Below, piece by piece: positions 1-8,487 of a DNA stretch of 64,000 nt. A program made the translations under genes and the position numbers. Origin of the DNA: Anaerolineae bacterium. GTDB taxonomy: Bacteria; Chloroflexota; Anaerolineae; Aggregatilineales; JAFGMM01. The stretch spans positions 5,094-69,093 of the forward strand of contig JAOSJO010000026.1 in the NCBI GenBank assembly GCA_027494055.1, written 5' to 3'. The notes under the pieces were generated by a model. The model did no database searches. It was not told the origin of the DNA and saw only the letters and a program-made list of their open reading frames with translations. Every line of letters starts with the position of its first letter. Positions within the stretch are counted from its first letter, which is position 1.

Positions 1-86
1 TCCACGTCGGACCGGTACAGCTCGTCTGCCTCCCACCGTGCCTGCCATTTCGGTTCAATCTCCTTCGGGTTGTACTTGTCTGCCAT
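1..86 (-). CDS. leuS: Leucyl-tRNA synthetase, N-terminal fragment
   Basis: Only the first 28 codons lie in the window; the gene runs off the left edge. The start reads MADKYNPKEIEPKWQARWE, the typical opening of bacterial leucyl-tRNA synthetases (compare KYNPxxIExKWQxxWEE). The ATG at 86 follows a good AGGAGAGG ribosome site. Identity as LeuRS rather than ValRS or IleRS rests on this short stretch, supported by the CTC (Leu) specifier in the T-box leader about 1 kb upstream. The enzyme charges tRNA-Leu. An intrinsic terminator sits just upstream of its ribosome site. Confidence 0.72.
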   Translation of the reverse strand, partial: MADKYNPKEIEPKWQARWEADELYRSDV

Positions 87-142
87 GTCGGGTACCTCTC
101 CTCATGTAAGCGGGGGCGTCCCCCGGTTGATTCTCGGCTCAC

Positions 143-171
143 AAAAAAAGGGTGGGCGTCGCTGCCCACCC
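143..171 (-). terminator. Intrinsic terminator just upstream of leuS
   Basis: Perfect 8-bp stem GGGTGGGC/GCCCACCC with a 6-nt loop followed by seven T on the minus strand. It lies between the end of the UDG-like gene and leuS, so it either ends that transcript or acts as a second attenuator before leuS. Confidence 0.8.
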
Positions 172-206
172 GGCGGAATCCTGGAAACGGCAGCGTCACA
201 TGCGCG

Positions 207-1142
207 CTAGGCGCTACCAAGCGCGAGGAGTTCGTCTTTCTGCTGCGAGCTGGCAATTGACGCACGCTCTGTCAACACTTTGTCCACTGCTGGCCTCACA
301 AACTGTTCAAAGATTTGCGCGTCCTCGGAAGTGATCCGAGGGAGGTAGCCACGCGCTTTCAGACAATCGATCATAGGCCATAGAGTATCCGGAGCATAAA
401 TGGATTTCCAGAAGTGCAAGTAACCGGGATGGAGAGAAGTGATCAGCATGAACCCAGGATACTCGTACAGGCCGTATCTCCTATTTCTCTCGTTCTTTTT
501 GAGCGCTTCCGGCACTCCAAACGGATCACCGAACAGGTCAACCAGTGATGGCTTGCCCACGGCCCATGCACCTTGCGTGATGACGAGCGTCGGTTCCAGA
601 ATTTCGATCTCTTTGACCAGATATCCGAAACAGTTTTCTCTCATCTTCCGCGTGTCCCTCAGGCCCGACGTGTTCCGAACAGCGTCTGCTCGCTGAAACG
701 CACAGCGCAGTGCGTTCCCAAGCGCGTAACACGCATAGGGGTGGTCCGATTCAACCTCAAACACCCGCCGGAGAGGTCAACAGCGTGCCTTTAATGTGAT
801 TGGTCCGCTTTTCAGCATGAATAGTTCTCAGGCATTCATCGGACCGGGCGTCGAAGTTTGGGGCAGTTCCCAAAGCGCTTTTCGGATCGTATGAAGCCTC
901 TTTTCCGATGATGAAAACACGGATGGGCGATGCCCCCCATACCACACGTCGTAGAAGGGCATCAGGCCAACTGTCCCGCCCGAATACTGCCTGCAAGTGT
1001 CGGTTTTCTGTGAGGCCCGACACTCGGATTCACGCTCGCAAGAGAAGGCGTCAGCATTTAAGCCGGCGACTTCATAATGCTGCTGAAGTCGGGCGTAACG
1101 CTCCTGTGTTTTTGCCGTGTCGAATCGCCAACCGCTCATCAT
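207..1142 (-). CDS. Uracil-DNA glycosylase-like protein (frameshifted)
   Basis: One reading frame interrupted by two single-base shifts, at a run of six G near 935-945 and near 760-765. The joined product starts MMSGWRFDTAKTQ, with GGAAG upstream of the ATG at 1142. It contains three spaced cysteines, then GLMPFYDVWYGG, a VFIIGKEASYDP segment like motif A of uracil-DNA glycosylases, EPTLVITQGAWAV in the middle, and SLHPGYLHFW resembling the His loop of that fold. Base composition is clearly lower in GC than the flanking genes, suggesting transfer. It lies between a leucine T-box and leuS. The superfamily assignment is tentative; whether the shifts are sequencing errors or decay cannot be told here. 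Confidence 0.5.
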
Positions 1143-1157
1143 TCCACTTCCAGAAAC

Positions 1158-1190
1158 AAAAAGCCCCATCGTCTCAGGGACGAAGGGGCC
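1158..1190 (-). terminator. T-box terminator hairpin
   Basis: Stem GCCCCTTCGTC/GACGATGGGGC followed by TTTTT on the minus strand, directly after the T-box sequence (1192-1206). Its 5' arm overlaps the region that would form the antiterminator, as in classical T-box leaders. Confidence 0.9.
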
Positions 1191-1225
1191 TCCGCGGTAC
1201 CACCCTGGTTGGTGAACCGGTCTAG

Positions 1226-1299
1226 TGGACCTGAAGGGGCTCGAACCCTTGACCTCCACAATGCCATTGTGGCGCTCTCCCCAACTGAGCTACAGGCCC
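1226..1299 (-). tRNA. tRNA-Ala (GGC)
   Basis: Complete cloverleaf of 74 nt. The acceptor GGGCCTG/CAGGTCC contains the G3-U70 pair that identifies alanine tRNAs; D stem GCTC/GAGC; anticodon stem CCACA/TGTGG with loop ATGGCAT (anticodon GGC); T arm AAGGG-TTCGAGC-CCCTT; discriminator A. CCA is not encoded. It lies inside the T-box leader, between the two arms of stem III. Confidence 0.95.
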
Positions 1300-1557
1300 A
1301 TGGTTACACGAGTCGGTTCACCCGCTCGAAGCGCTTAACGCGCGCTCACGACGCCGGCTAGGTTGTCTCTGCCAATTCACCGGCGTGGCTTTCCCGTTCG
1401 ATCAGGAAACCGGGCGAGTTGGGCCAGGGTGCTCGCGGTGGGCACGGTTGCCAGGCTTGCACCTCCCTGGCTCGCTGCCGCGATGGCTTACTACTCCCAG
1501 TCATCGCCTTTGGGCGGTTATGCACTTGTAAAGACACGCTCTTTCGAGCGTAGCCGT

Positions 1558-1586
1558 ATTTTAGCGGGGCGCGGGGGGTGTGTCAA
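1558..1586 (-). promoter_or_regulatory. Sigma-70 promoter of the T-box transcript
   Basis: TTGACA (1586-1581), a 17-bp spacer and TAAAAT (1563-1558) on the minus strand. Transcription would start near 1551, about 30 nt before stem I, giving a leader of roughly 400 nt. Confidence 0.85.
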
Positions 1587-1611
1587 GCAGTGCGCGCCGC
1601 GCACTGCCCTC

Positions 1612-2199
1612 CTACAGCGCGTCCGAGGCGCGCCACCGCGCGCTCCGGCTGAACTGCCACAGCGTGCCCAGCAGCCCCAACACCACCCAGATCGCGAACG
1701 CGATGACGCCGTTCGTGCCGCCGGCGGCGCGGTCGAGGATGGCAATGTCCGGCGCGAGCAGGTTGACGCCGGCCAGCACCGCGCTCGCGCCGGTGAAGGC
1801 AGTGCCGATGATGACAATTGGTTTGCGCAGGAGCAGCGCAATCAGGCCCACGACCGCAGCGCCGATGATGACAATCGCGAGCTGGGTCGTGTCTGAAGCG
1901 CCCAGCAGCCGGCTCAGCTCCGCGCCGAGCACGCCGCCGAAGAGCAAGCCCATCAGGAACACGCCGAACGACCACAGGAAGTAGGCCAGCGCCCCCAGGA
2001 TCAGGCCGCCGAGGATGGCGCAGAGGACCACAATGGCGTCGCTCTCGGCGATGCTCGCGCCAAGCGCGGCGCCGAAGGCCGCGCCAATGACGGCGAAGTT
2101 CAGCGCCAGCAGCACGCGGAAGATCAGGTAGCCAAAGAACATGTTCGCCAGCCCAACCACGATCAGGATCAGGCCGCCGGCGGTCACCTCTGCGCTCAT
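1612..2199 (-). CDS. DUF4203/TMEM198-like membrane protein
   Basis: 195 residues with about seven hydrophobic segments rich in Gly and Ala, beginning GGLILIVVGLANMFFGYLIF. The Gly-rich repeating helices (FGAALGASI, FGGVLGAEL) are typical of the DUF4203/TM7-like family. No catalytic motif is visible. The ATG at 2199 follows AGGGGGAG. It stands alone upstream of the T-box promoter. Function unknown; a channel or structural membrane role is only a guess. Confidence 0.7.
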   Translation of the reverse strand: MSAEVTAGGLILIVVGLANMFFGYLIFRVLLALNFAVIGAAFGAALGASIAESDAIVVLCAILGGLILGALAYFLWSFGVFLMGLLFGGVLGAELSRLLGASDTTQLAIVIIGAAVVGLIALLLRKPIVIIGTAFTGASAVLAGVNLLAPDIAILDRAAGGTNGVIAFAIWVVLGLLGTLWQFSRSARWRASDAL

Positions 2200-2315
2200 G
2201 TTGCTCCCCCTGTGTCATAACTTTTGTAGAAATTTTACGTCAACCATGCTCCGTATACAAGAATTACTTGCTTGGGATAGTATGACACAATCCAGAAGTG
2301 GAGGTGCCCGCGCCA

Positions 2316-2408
2316 AAGATTCGTAGCACGAAAGCACGAAAGATGCGAAGTCACGAAAGGTTGAGCGCGTGTTTCGCGCTTTCGCGCCTTTCGTGTCTTC
2401 GTGTTTCC
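2316..2408. repeat. CACGAAAG-rich imperfect inverted repeat
   Basis: Several copies of CACGAAAG on the left arm (about 2326-2360) and CTTTCGTG-like copies on the right (about 2375-2405), in the intergenic space before the dehydrogenase gene. The transcript could fold into a long hairpin. Otherwise the 2200-2527 gap shows no gene. Confidence 0.6.
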
Positions 2409-2527
2409 AATCTGCGCTGCCTCCCGGACTTTGTCACGCCATGCCGGATTCGTGCCTCGCGCCCCGACCGGGCAAATGATGTGGCGCAGATGCTGGCGGG
2501 GTTCTAAAATCAGGCGTGGGAGGTGTC

Positions 2528-3562
2528 ATGATGCGCACAACCGACAGCTCACGGATCAACGTCCTGGTCACGGTGGATTTCACCGACGCGCAGATGGCGC
2601 AATTGGCGGCGGTCTCGTCCCAGGTGCATCTGATCAAGCGCCCGACCACCAACCCCACCACCATCGAGGCGGCCATCTGGGAGACGGTGGACGTGCTCTA
2701 TACCTTTCGCGCCCTGCCCGCGCCGGAGGATGTCCCGCGCCTGCGGTGGGTGCAGTTGCACTCCGCCGGCGTGGACCAGGTCATCGATCACCCTGTGTTT
2801 GGCGTCAAAGACATCCTGCTGACCACCACAAGCGGCATCCACACCGCCACGATGGCCGAGTACATCTTCACCATGCTCCTTGCGTTCGGACGCCGGCTCC
2901 CCACGTTGACGCGCCTGCAGGCCAGAGCGGAGTGGCCGGAGCAGAAGACGCCGCTCCTGCCGCGCGAGCTGCGCGGCGCGACGCTCGGCATTGTCGGCTA
3001 TGGAAGCGTGGGGCGCGAGGTGGCGCGGTTGGCCGTGGCCTTCGGGATGAAGGTGCTCGCCACGAAGCGCGACGTGCGCCGCCCTGCCGAGGACGCGGAG
3101 TACACCGAGGCCGACACCGGCGACCCAGGGGCCGAGCTGGTGAACCGGCTCTACCCCCCTGAAGCGCTGCGCTCCATGCTGCGCGCGTGCGACTTCGTGG
3201 CGGTGACGGTGCCGCTCACGGAGCAGACGCGCCACCTGATCGACGCGGAGGCGCTCGCCGCCATGAAGCCCGACGCCGTGCTGGTGAACGTCTCGCGCGG
3301 CGAGGTGATCGACGAGGCGGCGCTGATCGAGGCGCTTCAGGCGGGGCGGCTCGGCGGGGCCGCGCTGGACGTGTTCGAAGAGGAGCCGCTGCCCAGCGAC
3401 AGCCCGCTCTGGAAGCTGCCCAATGTCATCACCACCCCGCACATCGCGGGGCTGTCGCCCAGGTACAACGCCCGCGCCGCCCGCCTCTTCGCGGAGAACC
3501 TGCGCCGCTACCTCTCCGGCGAGCGGCTGCTCAACCTGGTGGACCGGCAGTTCGGCTACTGA
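2528..3562 (+). CDS. D-2-hydroxyacid dehydrogenase
   Basis: About 344 residues, the usual length for the family. NAD-dependent reduction of a 2-keto acid or oxidation of a D-2-hydroxy acid is expected. The nucleotide-binding motif GIVGYGSVGREVA is near residue 155; the catalytic Arg is in VNVSRGEVID, the Glu in DVFEEEPLP, and the His in TPHIAGLSP. The region after the glycine motif carries a longer insertion than phosphoglycerate or lactate dehydrogenases, so the substrate is not predictable. GGGAGG lies just upstream of paired ATGs at 2528 and 2531; either may be used. No operon partner is evident. Confidence 0.88.
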   Translation: MMRTTDSSRINVLVTVDFTDAQMAQLAAVSSQVHLIKRPTTNPTTIEAAIWETVDVLYTFRALPAPEDVPRLRWVQLHSAGVDQVIDHPVFGVKDILLTTTSGIHTATMAEYIFTMLLAFGRRLPTLTRLQARAEWPEQKTPLLPRELRGATLGIVGYGSVGREVARLAVAFGMKVLATKRDVRRPAEDAEYTEADTGDPGAELVNRLYPPEALRSMLRACDFVAVTVPLTEQTRHLIDAEALAAMKPDAVLVNVSRGEVIDEAALIEALQAGRLGGAALDVFEEEPLPSDSPLWKLPNVITTPHIAGLSPRYNARAARLFAENLRRYLSGERLLNLVDRQFGY

Positions 3563-3621
3563 CCTTGACGCGCACCGGCTCGCGGCTATAATCAGGCCGG
3601 ACGCCGTGTTAGGGAGTGACG

Positions 3622-3888
3622 TTGGCAGAGAAACCGCCCATGCAGGCCCGGCGACGCCCGTTGCGGAAGTTCGCGCGCCACCAGATCAACGCCGCGCAGC
3701 ACGTGGGTCAGGCGGTTGTGAGCCTGGTCCCAAGCGGGACACGCACGCACCTGAGGGCGGCGGCGCGCGAGTGGCTGCTGTCGTTCGGCGTGTTCTTCGA
3801 CGAAGCGGCGGACCTGCTGGGCAACGATGCGCCCAAAGCGCGCGCGTCGCAAGCGCCGCCCCAGAAGGTCAAAGTGAAGGTCGAGTAG
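3622..3888 (+). CDS. Small basic hypothetical protein
   Basis: 88 residues, Arg/Lys-rich at both ends with a central amphipathic part (REWLLSFGVFFDEAADLL). The TTG at 3622 is preferred because GGGAG lies five bases upstream; a GTG at 3616 overlaps that site. It begins 60 bp after the dehydrogenase. No family recognised. Confidence 0.5.
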   Translation: MAEKPPMQARRRPLRKFARHQINAAQHVGQAVVSLVPSGTRTHLRAAAREWLLSFGVFFDEAADLLGNDAPKARASQAPPQKVKVKVE

Positions 3889-3912
3889 GCCCCGCGCGGG
3901 GGCAGCGTATCG

Positions 3913-3985
3913 GGGCCCATAGCTCAGCGGTCAGAGCGGCCGGCTCATAACCGGTTGGTCCCTGGTTCAAATCCAGGTGGGCCCA
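3913..3985 (+). tRNA. tRNA-Met (CAT)
   Basis: 73-nt cloverleaf: acceptor GGGCCCA/TGGGCCC, D stem GCTC/GAGC, anticodon stem GCCGG/CCGGT with loop CTCATAA (anticodon CAT), T arm CCTGG-TTCAAAT-CCAGG, discriminator A, CCA not encoded. A CAT anticodon could also be the lysidine-modified Ile tRNA; elongator Met is more likely, but the two are hard to separate by eye. Confidence 0.93.
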
Positions 3986-4004
3986 CTCAAACGCATAGAA
4001 ACGC

Positions 4005-4037
4005 TGTAGGGGCAGGTCGCGCAGACCTGCCCCTACA
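4005..4037. repeat. GTAGGGGC/GCCCCTAC palindrome
   Basis: 14-bp perfect arms (TGTAGGGGCAGGTC and its complement) around a 5-nt centre. The same outer arms recur near 20466, 45011 and 56473. Confidence 0.8.
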
Positions 4038-4124
4038 ACTTACACACATCCCCCCGGGTGTGGGTGGGGGCACGCTCGTGTCAGTTTTGCGTCCCCCAGG
4101 ATGATGTCTGTCGGTGCGCTTATC

Positions 4125-5402
4125 TCAGTCCAGCTCGGTCAGCATCTCAAGAAATTCTTCGTTGCTGTTGGTGCGGCGGAAGTAAGACATCAGCGCGTCC
4201 ATCGCCTCGCTGACGTCGAGGCCGCCGCCCTTCGGCGGCGACGACATCATCTGCGCCAACATGCGGCGCATGGTCCACACGCGCTGCAACACGTCGGGGC
4301 CGAGCAGCAGCTCCTCACGCCGCGTGGACGAGCGCTCGATGTCGAAGGCGGGGAAGATGCGCCGCTCTTGCAGCCGGCGGCTCAGGTGCAGTTCCATGTT
4401 GCCGGTGCCCTTGAACTCCTCGTAGATCACGTCGTCCATGCGGCTGCCGGTGTCCACCAGACAGGTGGCGATGATGGTGAGGCTGCCGCCAAATTCGACG
4501 TTGCGCGCCGCGCCGAAGAAGCGCTTCGGCGGGTAGAGCGCGGAGGGGTCCAGGCCGCCGGAGAGGGTGCGCCCGCTGGGCGGCACGACCAGGTTATACG
4601 CGCGCGAGAGCCGCGTAATGCTGTCCATCAGGATCACCACGTCGCGCCCGCCCTCGACGAGGCGCTTGGCGCGTTCCAGCGCCATCTCCGCCACGCGGAC
4701 GTGACTCTGCACCGGGTCGTCGAAGGTGGAGCTGATGACCTCGGCTTCGACAGAGCGGTCCATATCGGTGACCTCTTCGGGCCGCTCGCCGATGAGCACC
4801 ACCATGAGGTGCACGTCTGGGTAGTTCTGCGAGATGGCGTTGGCGACTTCCTTGAGCACGGTGGTCTTGCCGGCCTTCGGCGGCGACACGATCAACCCGC
4901 GCTGGCCGCGCCCAATCGGCGCGATCAGGTTGAGCAGCCGCGTCGAGAGGACGCGCGGGCTGGTCTCCAGGTTGAAGCGCTCTTCGGGGAAGATGGGCGT
5001 CAGGTGCTCGAAATTCGGGCGGCGCTTGGCGATTTCCGGGTCCAGCCCGTTGACCGCCTCAACGCGCAGCAGGCCGAAGTATTTCTCGCTGTCTTTGGGC
5101 GGGCGCACCTGGCCGATAACCATGTCGCCGGTGCGCAGGCCAAAGCGCCGAATCTGGCTCTGGCTGACGTAGATGTCGTCGGGGCCGGGCAGCAGGTGGT
5201 CTGAACGGAGGAATCCGATGCCGTCCTCGATGATCTCAAGCACGCCGCCGCGCAGCTCCAGGCCCTGCTTCTCGGCATTGTGCCGCAGCAGGCGCAGGAT
5301 CAGGTCCTGTTTCTTGAGCCGGCTGAAGCCGCCGACGTCGGCGTCGCGGGCCATATCCCGCAGCTCTTGTAGGGTCTTCTGTTCCAATTCTACAATATCC
5401 AT
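4125..5402 (-). CDS. rho: Transcription termination factor Rho
   Basis: 425 residues, standard bacterial length. The N-terminal Rho_N helical part (LEQKTLQELRDMARDADV) is followed by the cold-shock-like RNA-binding domain with GFLRS, then the RecA-like ATPase: Walker A PPKAGKTT near residue 180, Walker B DVVILMDSITR, Q loop VPPSGRTLSGG, and the C-terminal GTGNMELHLSR. It is a hexameric RNA helicase that ends transcription. The ATG at 5402 is chosen because GGAG is ten bases upstream; a TTG three codons earlier lies too close to that site. A promoter 170 bp upstream leaves a long untranslated leader, where Rho autoregulation would be expected. Confidence 0.97.
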   Translation of the reverse strand: MDIVELEQKTLQELRDMARDADVGGFSRLKKQDLILRLLRHNAEKQGLELRGGVLEIIEDGIGFLRSDHLLPGPDDIYVSQSQIRRFGLRTGDMVIGQVRPPKDSEKYFGLLRVEAVNGLDPEIAKRRPNFEHLTPIFPEERFNLETSPRVLSTRLLNLIAPIGRGQRGLIVSPPKAGKTTVLKEVANAISQNYPDVHLMVVLIGERPEEVTDMDRSVEAEVISSTFDDPVQSHVRVAEMALERAKRLVEGGRDVVILMDSITRLSRAYNLVVPPSGRTLSGGLDPSALYPPKRFFGAARNVEFGGSLTIIATCLVDTGSRMDDVIYEEFKGTGNMELHLSRRLQERRIFPAFDIERSSTRREELLLGPDVLQRVWTMRRMLAQMMSSPPKGGGLDVSEAMDALMSYFRRTNSNEEFLEMLTELD

Positions 5403-5581
5403 GATGTGCAATCTCCAGGCAGTGCCCTGCTGACTCAGGACAGCCGTCGGCTAGGCGAAACAACACAACGCAAATGAGGTCAAAATCAGCTAGAAAAGCC
5501 TGTCACTTCGTGACGTTGATTGTATGTTGGGCACGTAAAGTGGAGCACACAGTGCGTGGTAAGCAGTTGCTTCCTGAACAC

Positions 5582-5610
5582 ACTATAGCATAGGTCTCGC
5601 AGTCGGTCAA
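5582..5610 (-). promoter_or_regulatory. Sigma-70 promoter of rho
   Basis: TTGACC (5610-5605), 17-bp spacer, TATAGT (5587-5582). Predicted start near 5575, giving a leader of about 170 nt before rho. Confidence 0.8.
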
Positions 5611-5716
5611 CACGCCAAAAGTAAGATCATGATAAGAATCTCTGGCGCCCGCGCGCGCCCCATCCAGCGTGGTCCGGGGCGCGCGAGCGGCCCTCCGGCG
5701 TGACTTCACACCACGA

Positions 5717-5756
5717 ACCGGGGCCTCGACTTGCAGTCTCAGTCTGAGGCCCCGGT
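5717..5756 (-). terminator. GC-rich hairpin after the SH3/propeller gene
   Basis: Perfect 11-bp stem ACCGGGGCCTC/GAGGCCCCGGT with an 18-nt loop, 36 bp past the stop codon of the upstream gene. There is no T run, so it may be a Rho-dependent end or an mRNA-stabilising hairpin. Confidence 0.4.
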
Positions 5757-5791
5757 CTGCTCTTGTTGCGCGAAACACACCCTGACGGCGG

Positions 5792-8057
5792 CTAGCGGCT
5801 GGGCGGCATCCGGCCTTCCCGGCTGTTGACCTCCTCGCGCGGGTCGCCGAGCGGGTAGATGTCGTCATCGAGCGGGAAGTTCGTCAGCCGGGCGGCAGCG
5901 CCGGGCGGCCCGTCGATGGGCAGCGCATCGATCTCAAAGATCTCGCGCTGGCCGGGTTTCTCCAGGCTTTCGATGCGGTCAGAGTGGAAGACCACGATGG
6001 ACGTGTTGCACCAGAACGTGGGCGCGCGGTCCTCTACCTCTGAGTTGTCGGTGACGTTCTTGATCTCGCCGGTTTCCACGTCCACCGCGAAGATATCGAA
6101 GCCCCCGTCGATGTTGGTGTGGTAGGCCACGAACGTATCATCCGGGGCGAACTGCTGGCCGGCGATGTCGGCGCCGGTGTCGGTGAGTTGCTTAACGTCG
6201 CCCGTTTCCAGGTCCATCAGCCACAGGTCATACACGCCGTAGCTGTTCATCTGGATCCAGGCCATCGACTCGCCGTCGTGCGAGAGGACGGGCACCTGGT
6301 CCTCGCTGTCGTTGTCGGTAAGCTGCGTCAACTCGCCGGTGTCGATGTCGAGCATGTAGATTTCCCAGTCGCCGTCGCGGTCACTCTGGAACACGATCTT
6401 TGTGCCGTCGGGCGACCAGAATGGGTTGATGTCGTTGGCCGGGTCGTCGGTGAGGCGGGTCGGCTCGCCCGTGCCCGACACGTCAACCAGGTAGAGTTCC
6501 CAGTTGGCGTCGCGGGTGCTCTCGAAGACGAGGAGGTTGCCGGGACCCCACTCCGGGTTGATGTCTATCGCGGTATTGTAGGTCACCCGCTGCTGGAAAG
6601 TCCCGTCTGCCTTCGCAATCCAGATTTCCCAACTGCCGCGCACGTCGCGGTTCGACGTGAACGCCACCCACTCGCCGTCAGCCGAGGCGCTTGGCTGGAT
6701 GTCGGCGCTGCCGAGGCCCTGCGAGACGTTGTTGTTCACAGCGTTCCCCAGGCGCGCATTGCCGAGCCGGTAGATGTCCCAGTCGCCATCGCGGTCGCTG
6801 TGGTAGAAGAGCCACGGCGGGCAGGTAGGCCCCCCAACGACGACGCGCTGCCAGGGGCCGCGCGGGATCCCCTACCTGGCCGACCTGGGGGCCACGGGAT
6901 GATCGGGAAAGGCGGCTTCGGCGGCCTGGGCGGCCGGCCGGTCGGGACCACGGTCGGCGTGGGGCGGCCCACGCCAGAAGGCTGGATGATGACCGGCGGC
7001 TGGTAGGCAAAGTTCCACACGTTTCCTGGGATGTCCACCAGCGCGGCGAACTGGTCGATCTCACGCTGGGTGAGCAGCGTCCAACTGGGGACCGCGTCGG
7101 CGGCGCTGCCGCTCTCGTCGAGCGCAAACGTCACCGAGAAGGCCGGCGGGACCACGATCTCGTTGGGGGTACCAGGATGGATGATGGCCGTGCCATTGCC
7201 GGTGATGATCTGCAGCACATTGCCGGGCAGGGTGCGCAGGAAGATCGTGGACAGCACCCGGATGTTGACGCCGTTGGCGGTGATGTCGGCGGGGAAGTTC
7301 TGCGGCCCCTGCACGACCAGCACCGACAGGATCGCCTCAACGCACGGCGCGGTGCCGGTCCCAGTCGTCAGGCGGAAGGACTGCATGGGCGCGCGCGCGT
7401 TGCGGTCGATGAGCGGGAGGTCGTTGATCGCGTCGTTGGCCTCAACCGCCTCCTGAGGCACCCACGCCACCCCGGTCACGTGGAGCACGCGCAGCCACTG
7501 ACCGTCAGGGCTGACGCTGTCGGCCTCAAGCAGGCTGCCCGCCGGGAACGTCCCGACGACGGCGGCGTTCTTGCCGGGCGCATTATACAGGTTGGCCTGC
7601 GCCGAGGTGGTGACAGTAACCGGGTCCACGGGCGCCAGCGCCTCCTCCGGCGCGACCGCATTTTCCACCGTGACATCGCCCAGCATCATGTAGACGACCT
7701 GGTCCGAAAGGCCGGCGGGGATGTTGGCCTGCACGTTCATGATCGCGATACCCCAGGCGCCGTCGGCGGCGTTCATCGCGCCCGTCTGGATGCGCTGGAG
7801 CGTCGTCAGGGGGCGCGGTCGCCCGGCGCGCCGAAGGCGTCGCTATCGACGGCGTTGGCAAACTGCGCCTGCACCCGGCTGAAGCCATAGCACACGCTGT
7901 TGGGGCCGAGGTTCGCGCAGTTCGTGCCCAGGCCGGCAAAGGCCTGGTCAACGACCTGGGGACAGGTTAACGCGCCTTGTGCCAGGCCTACCTCGAGGTC
8001 AGGACCAATTGCAAGGACAAGTACGGCGAGGAGCACAACCAGGGCAACTGCGCGCAT
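5792..8057 (-). CDS. Secreted SH3 and beta-propeller (PD40/TolB-like) protein, frameshifted
   Basis: A single gene of about 755 codons with frame changes near 7800 and 6850. It starts at the ATG at 8057 (AAGGAGAG upstream) with a signal peptide (MRAVALVVLLAVLVLAIG). Next come a Cys-containing domain, a bacterial SH3 segment (ANLYNAPGKNAAVVGTFPAG, about 7480-7640), a further globular part, a Pro-rich linker near 6900-6960, and at least five PD40 blade motifs at the C terminus (for example PFWSPDGTKIVFQSDRDGDWEIY). Such proteins probably bind cell-surface polymers; no enzyme motif is visible. It reads divergently from the polysaccharide genes. Confidence 0.8.
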
Positions 8058-8173
8058 AACGTCTCTCCTTGTAGGAAACTTCGGGACGCTGTTAGATGTT
8101 GAGTAGCAGAAGAGCAAACAATGAAAAATACAAGGGCACTCAGTGCGCTTACGCTTTGAGGCAAACCCTTTCT

Positions 8174-8203
8174 AGTATATAATAGCCCTGTCTGGCTTGG
8201 CAA
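8174..8203 (-). promoter_or_regulatory. Promoter of the SH3/propeller gene
   Basis: TTGCCA (8203-8198), 18-bp spacer, TATACT (8179-8174) on the minus strand, about 115 bp upstream of the ATG. The rest of the 8058-8487 divergent gap holds no gene; a plus-strand promoter was not identified with confidence. Confidence 0.6.
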
Positions 8204-8487
8204 GCGTGAATGGTAGCATAGCATCAATTTTCTGTCATGTTTTGGTTAGTTTTTTCTATTCTAACGCCCAATTCTGGTGCGCCGTCGCGCCGGCGAAGGG
8301 TTTCCGCCTGATGGGCGTTGGCTGCACGTGGGGTTTATGTGCTAAACTGCAAATGACGCTTGCGTTCATGGTCAACTGCTTATACGCAGCAGGGTGGGAC
8401 CCCTCATACAAAGACCCGGGACGCAGCGACAAAACGCCCATCTGACGGGGATGCGCCCGTTGCGCCGCTCAGGAGTAACCATCGCTT

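Larger units (their letters stand above)
1158..1520 (-). promoter_or_regulatory. T-box leader, leucine specifier
   Basis: The minus strand shows the T-box AGGGTGGTACCGCGG (1206-1192), then the terminator. Upstream is a stem I: a GGGAGTAGTA specifier-loop strand (about 1488-1499), an AGCGAG bulge, and a distal loop GGAGGTGCAAGCC (1466-1454) closed by CCAGG/CCTGG. On the 3' side the specifier codon is most likely CTC (1418-1416), a Leu codon. Stem III is formed by the perfect 9-bp repeat GGTGAACCG (1322-1314) and CGGTTCACC (1219-1211), placed four bases before the T-box as usual. Its loop holds a whole tRNA-Ala gene. Uncharged tRNA-Leu should promote readthrough. The specifier is read by eye from helix pairing and needs a covariance-model check. 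Confidence 0.82.
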
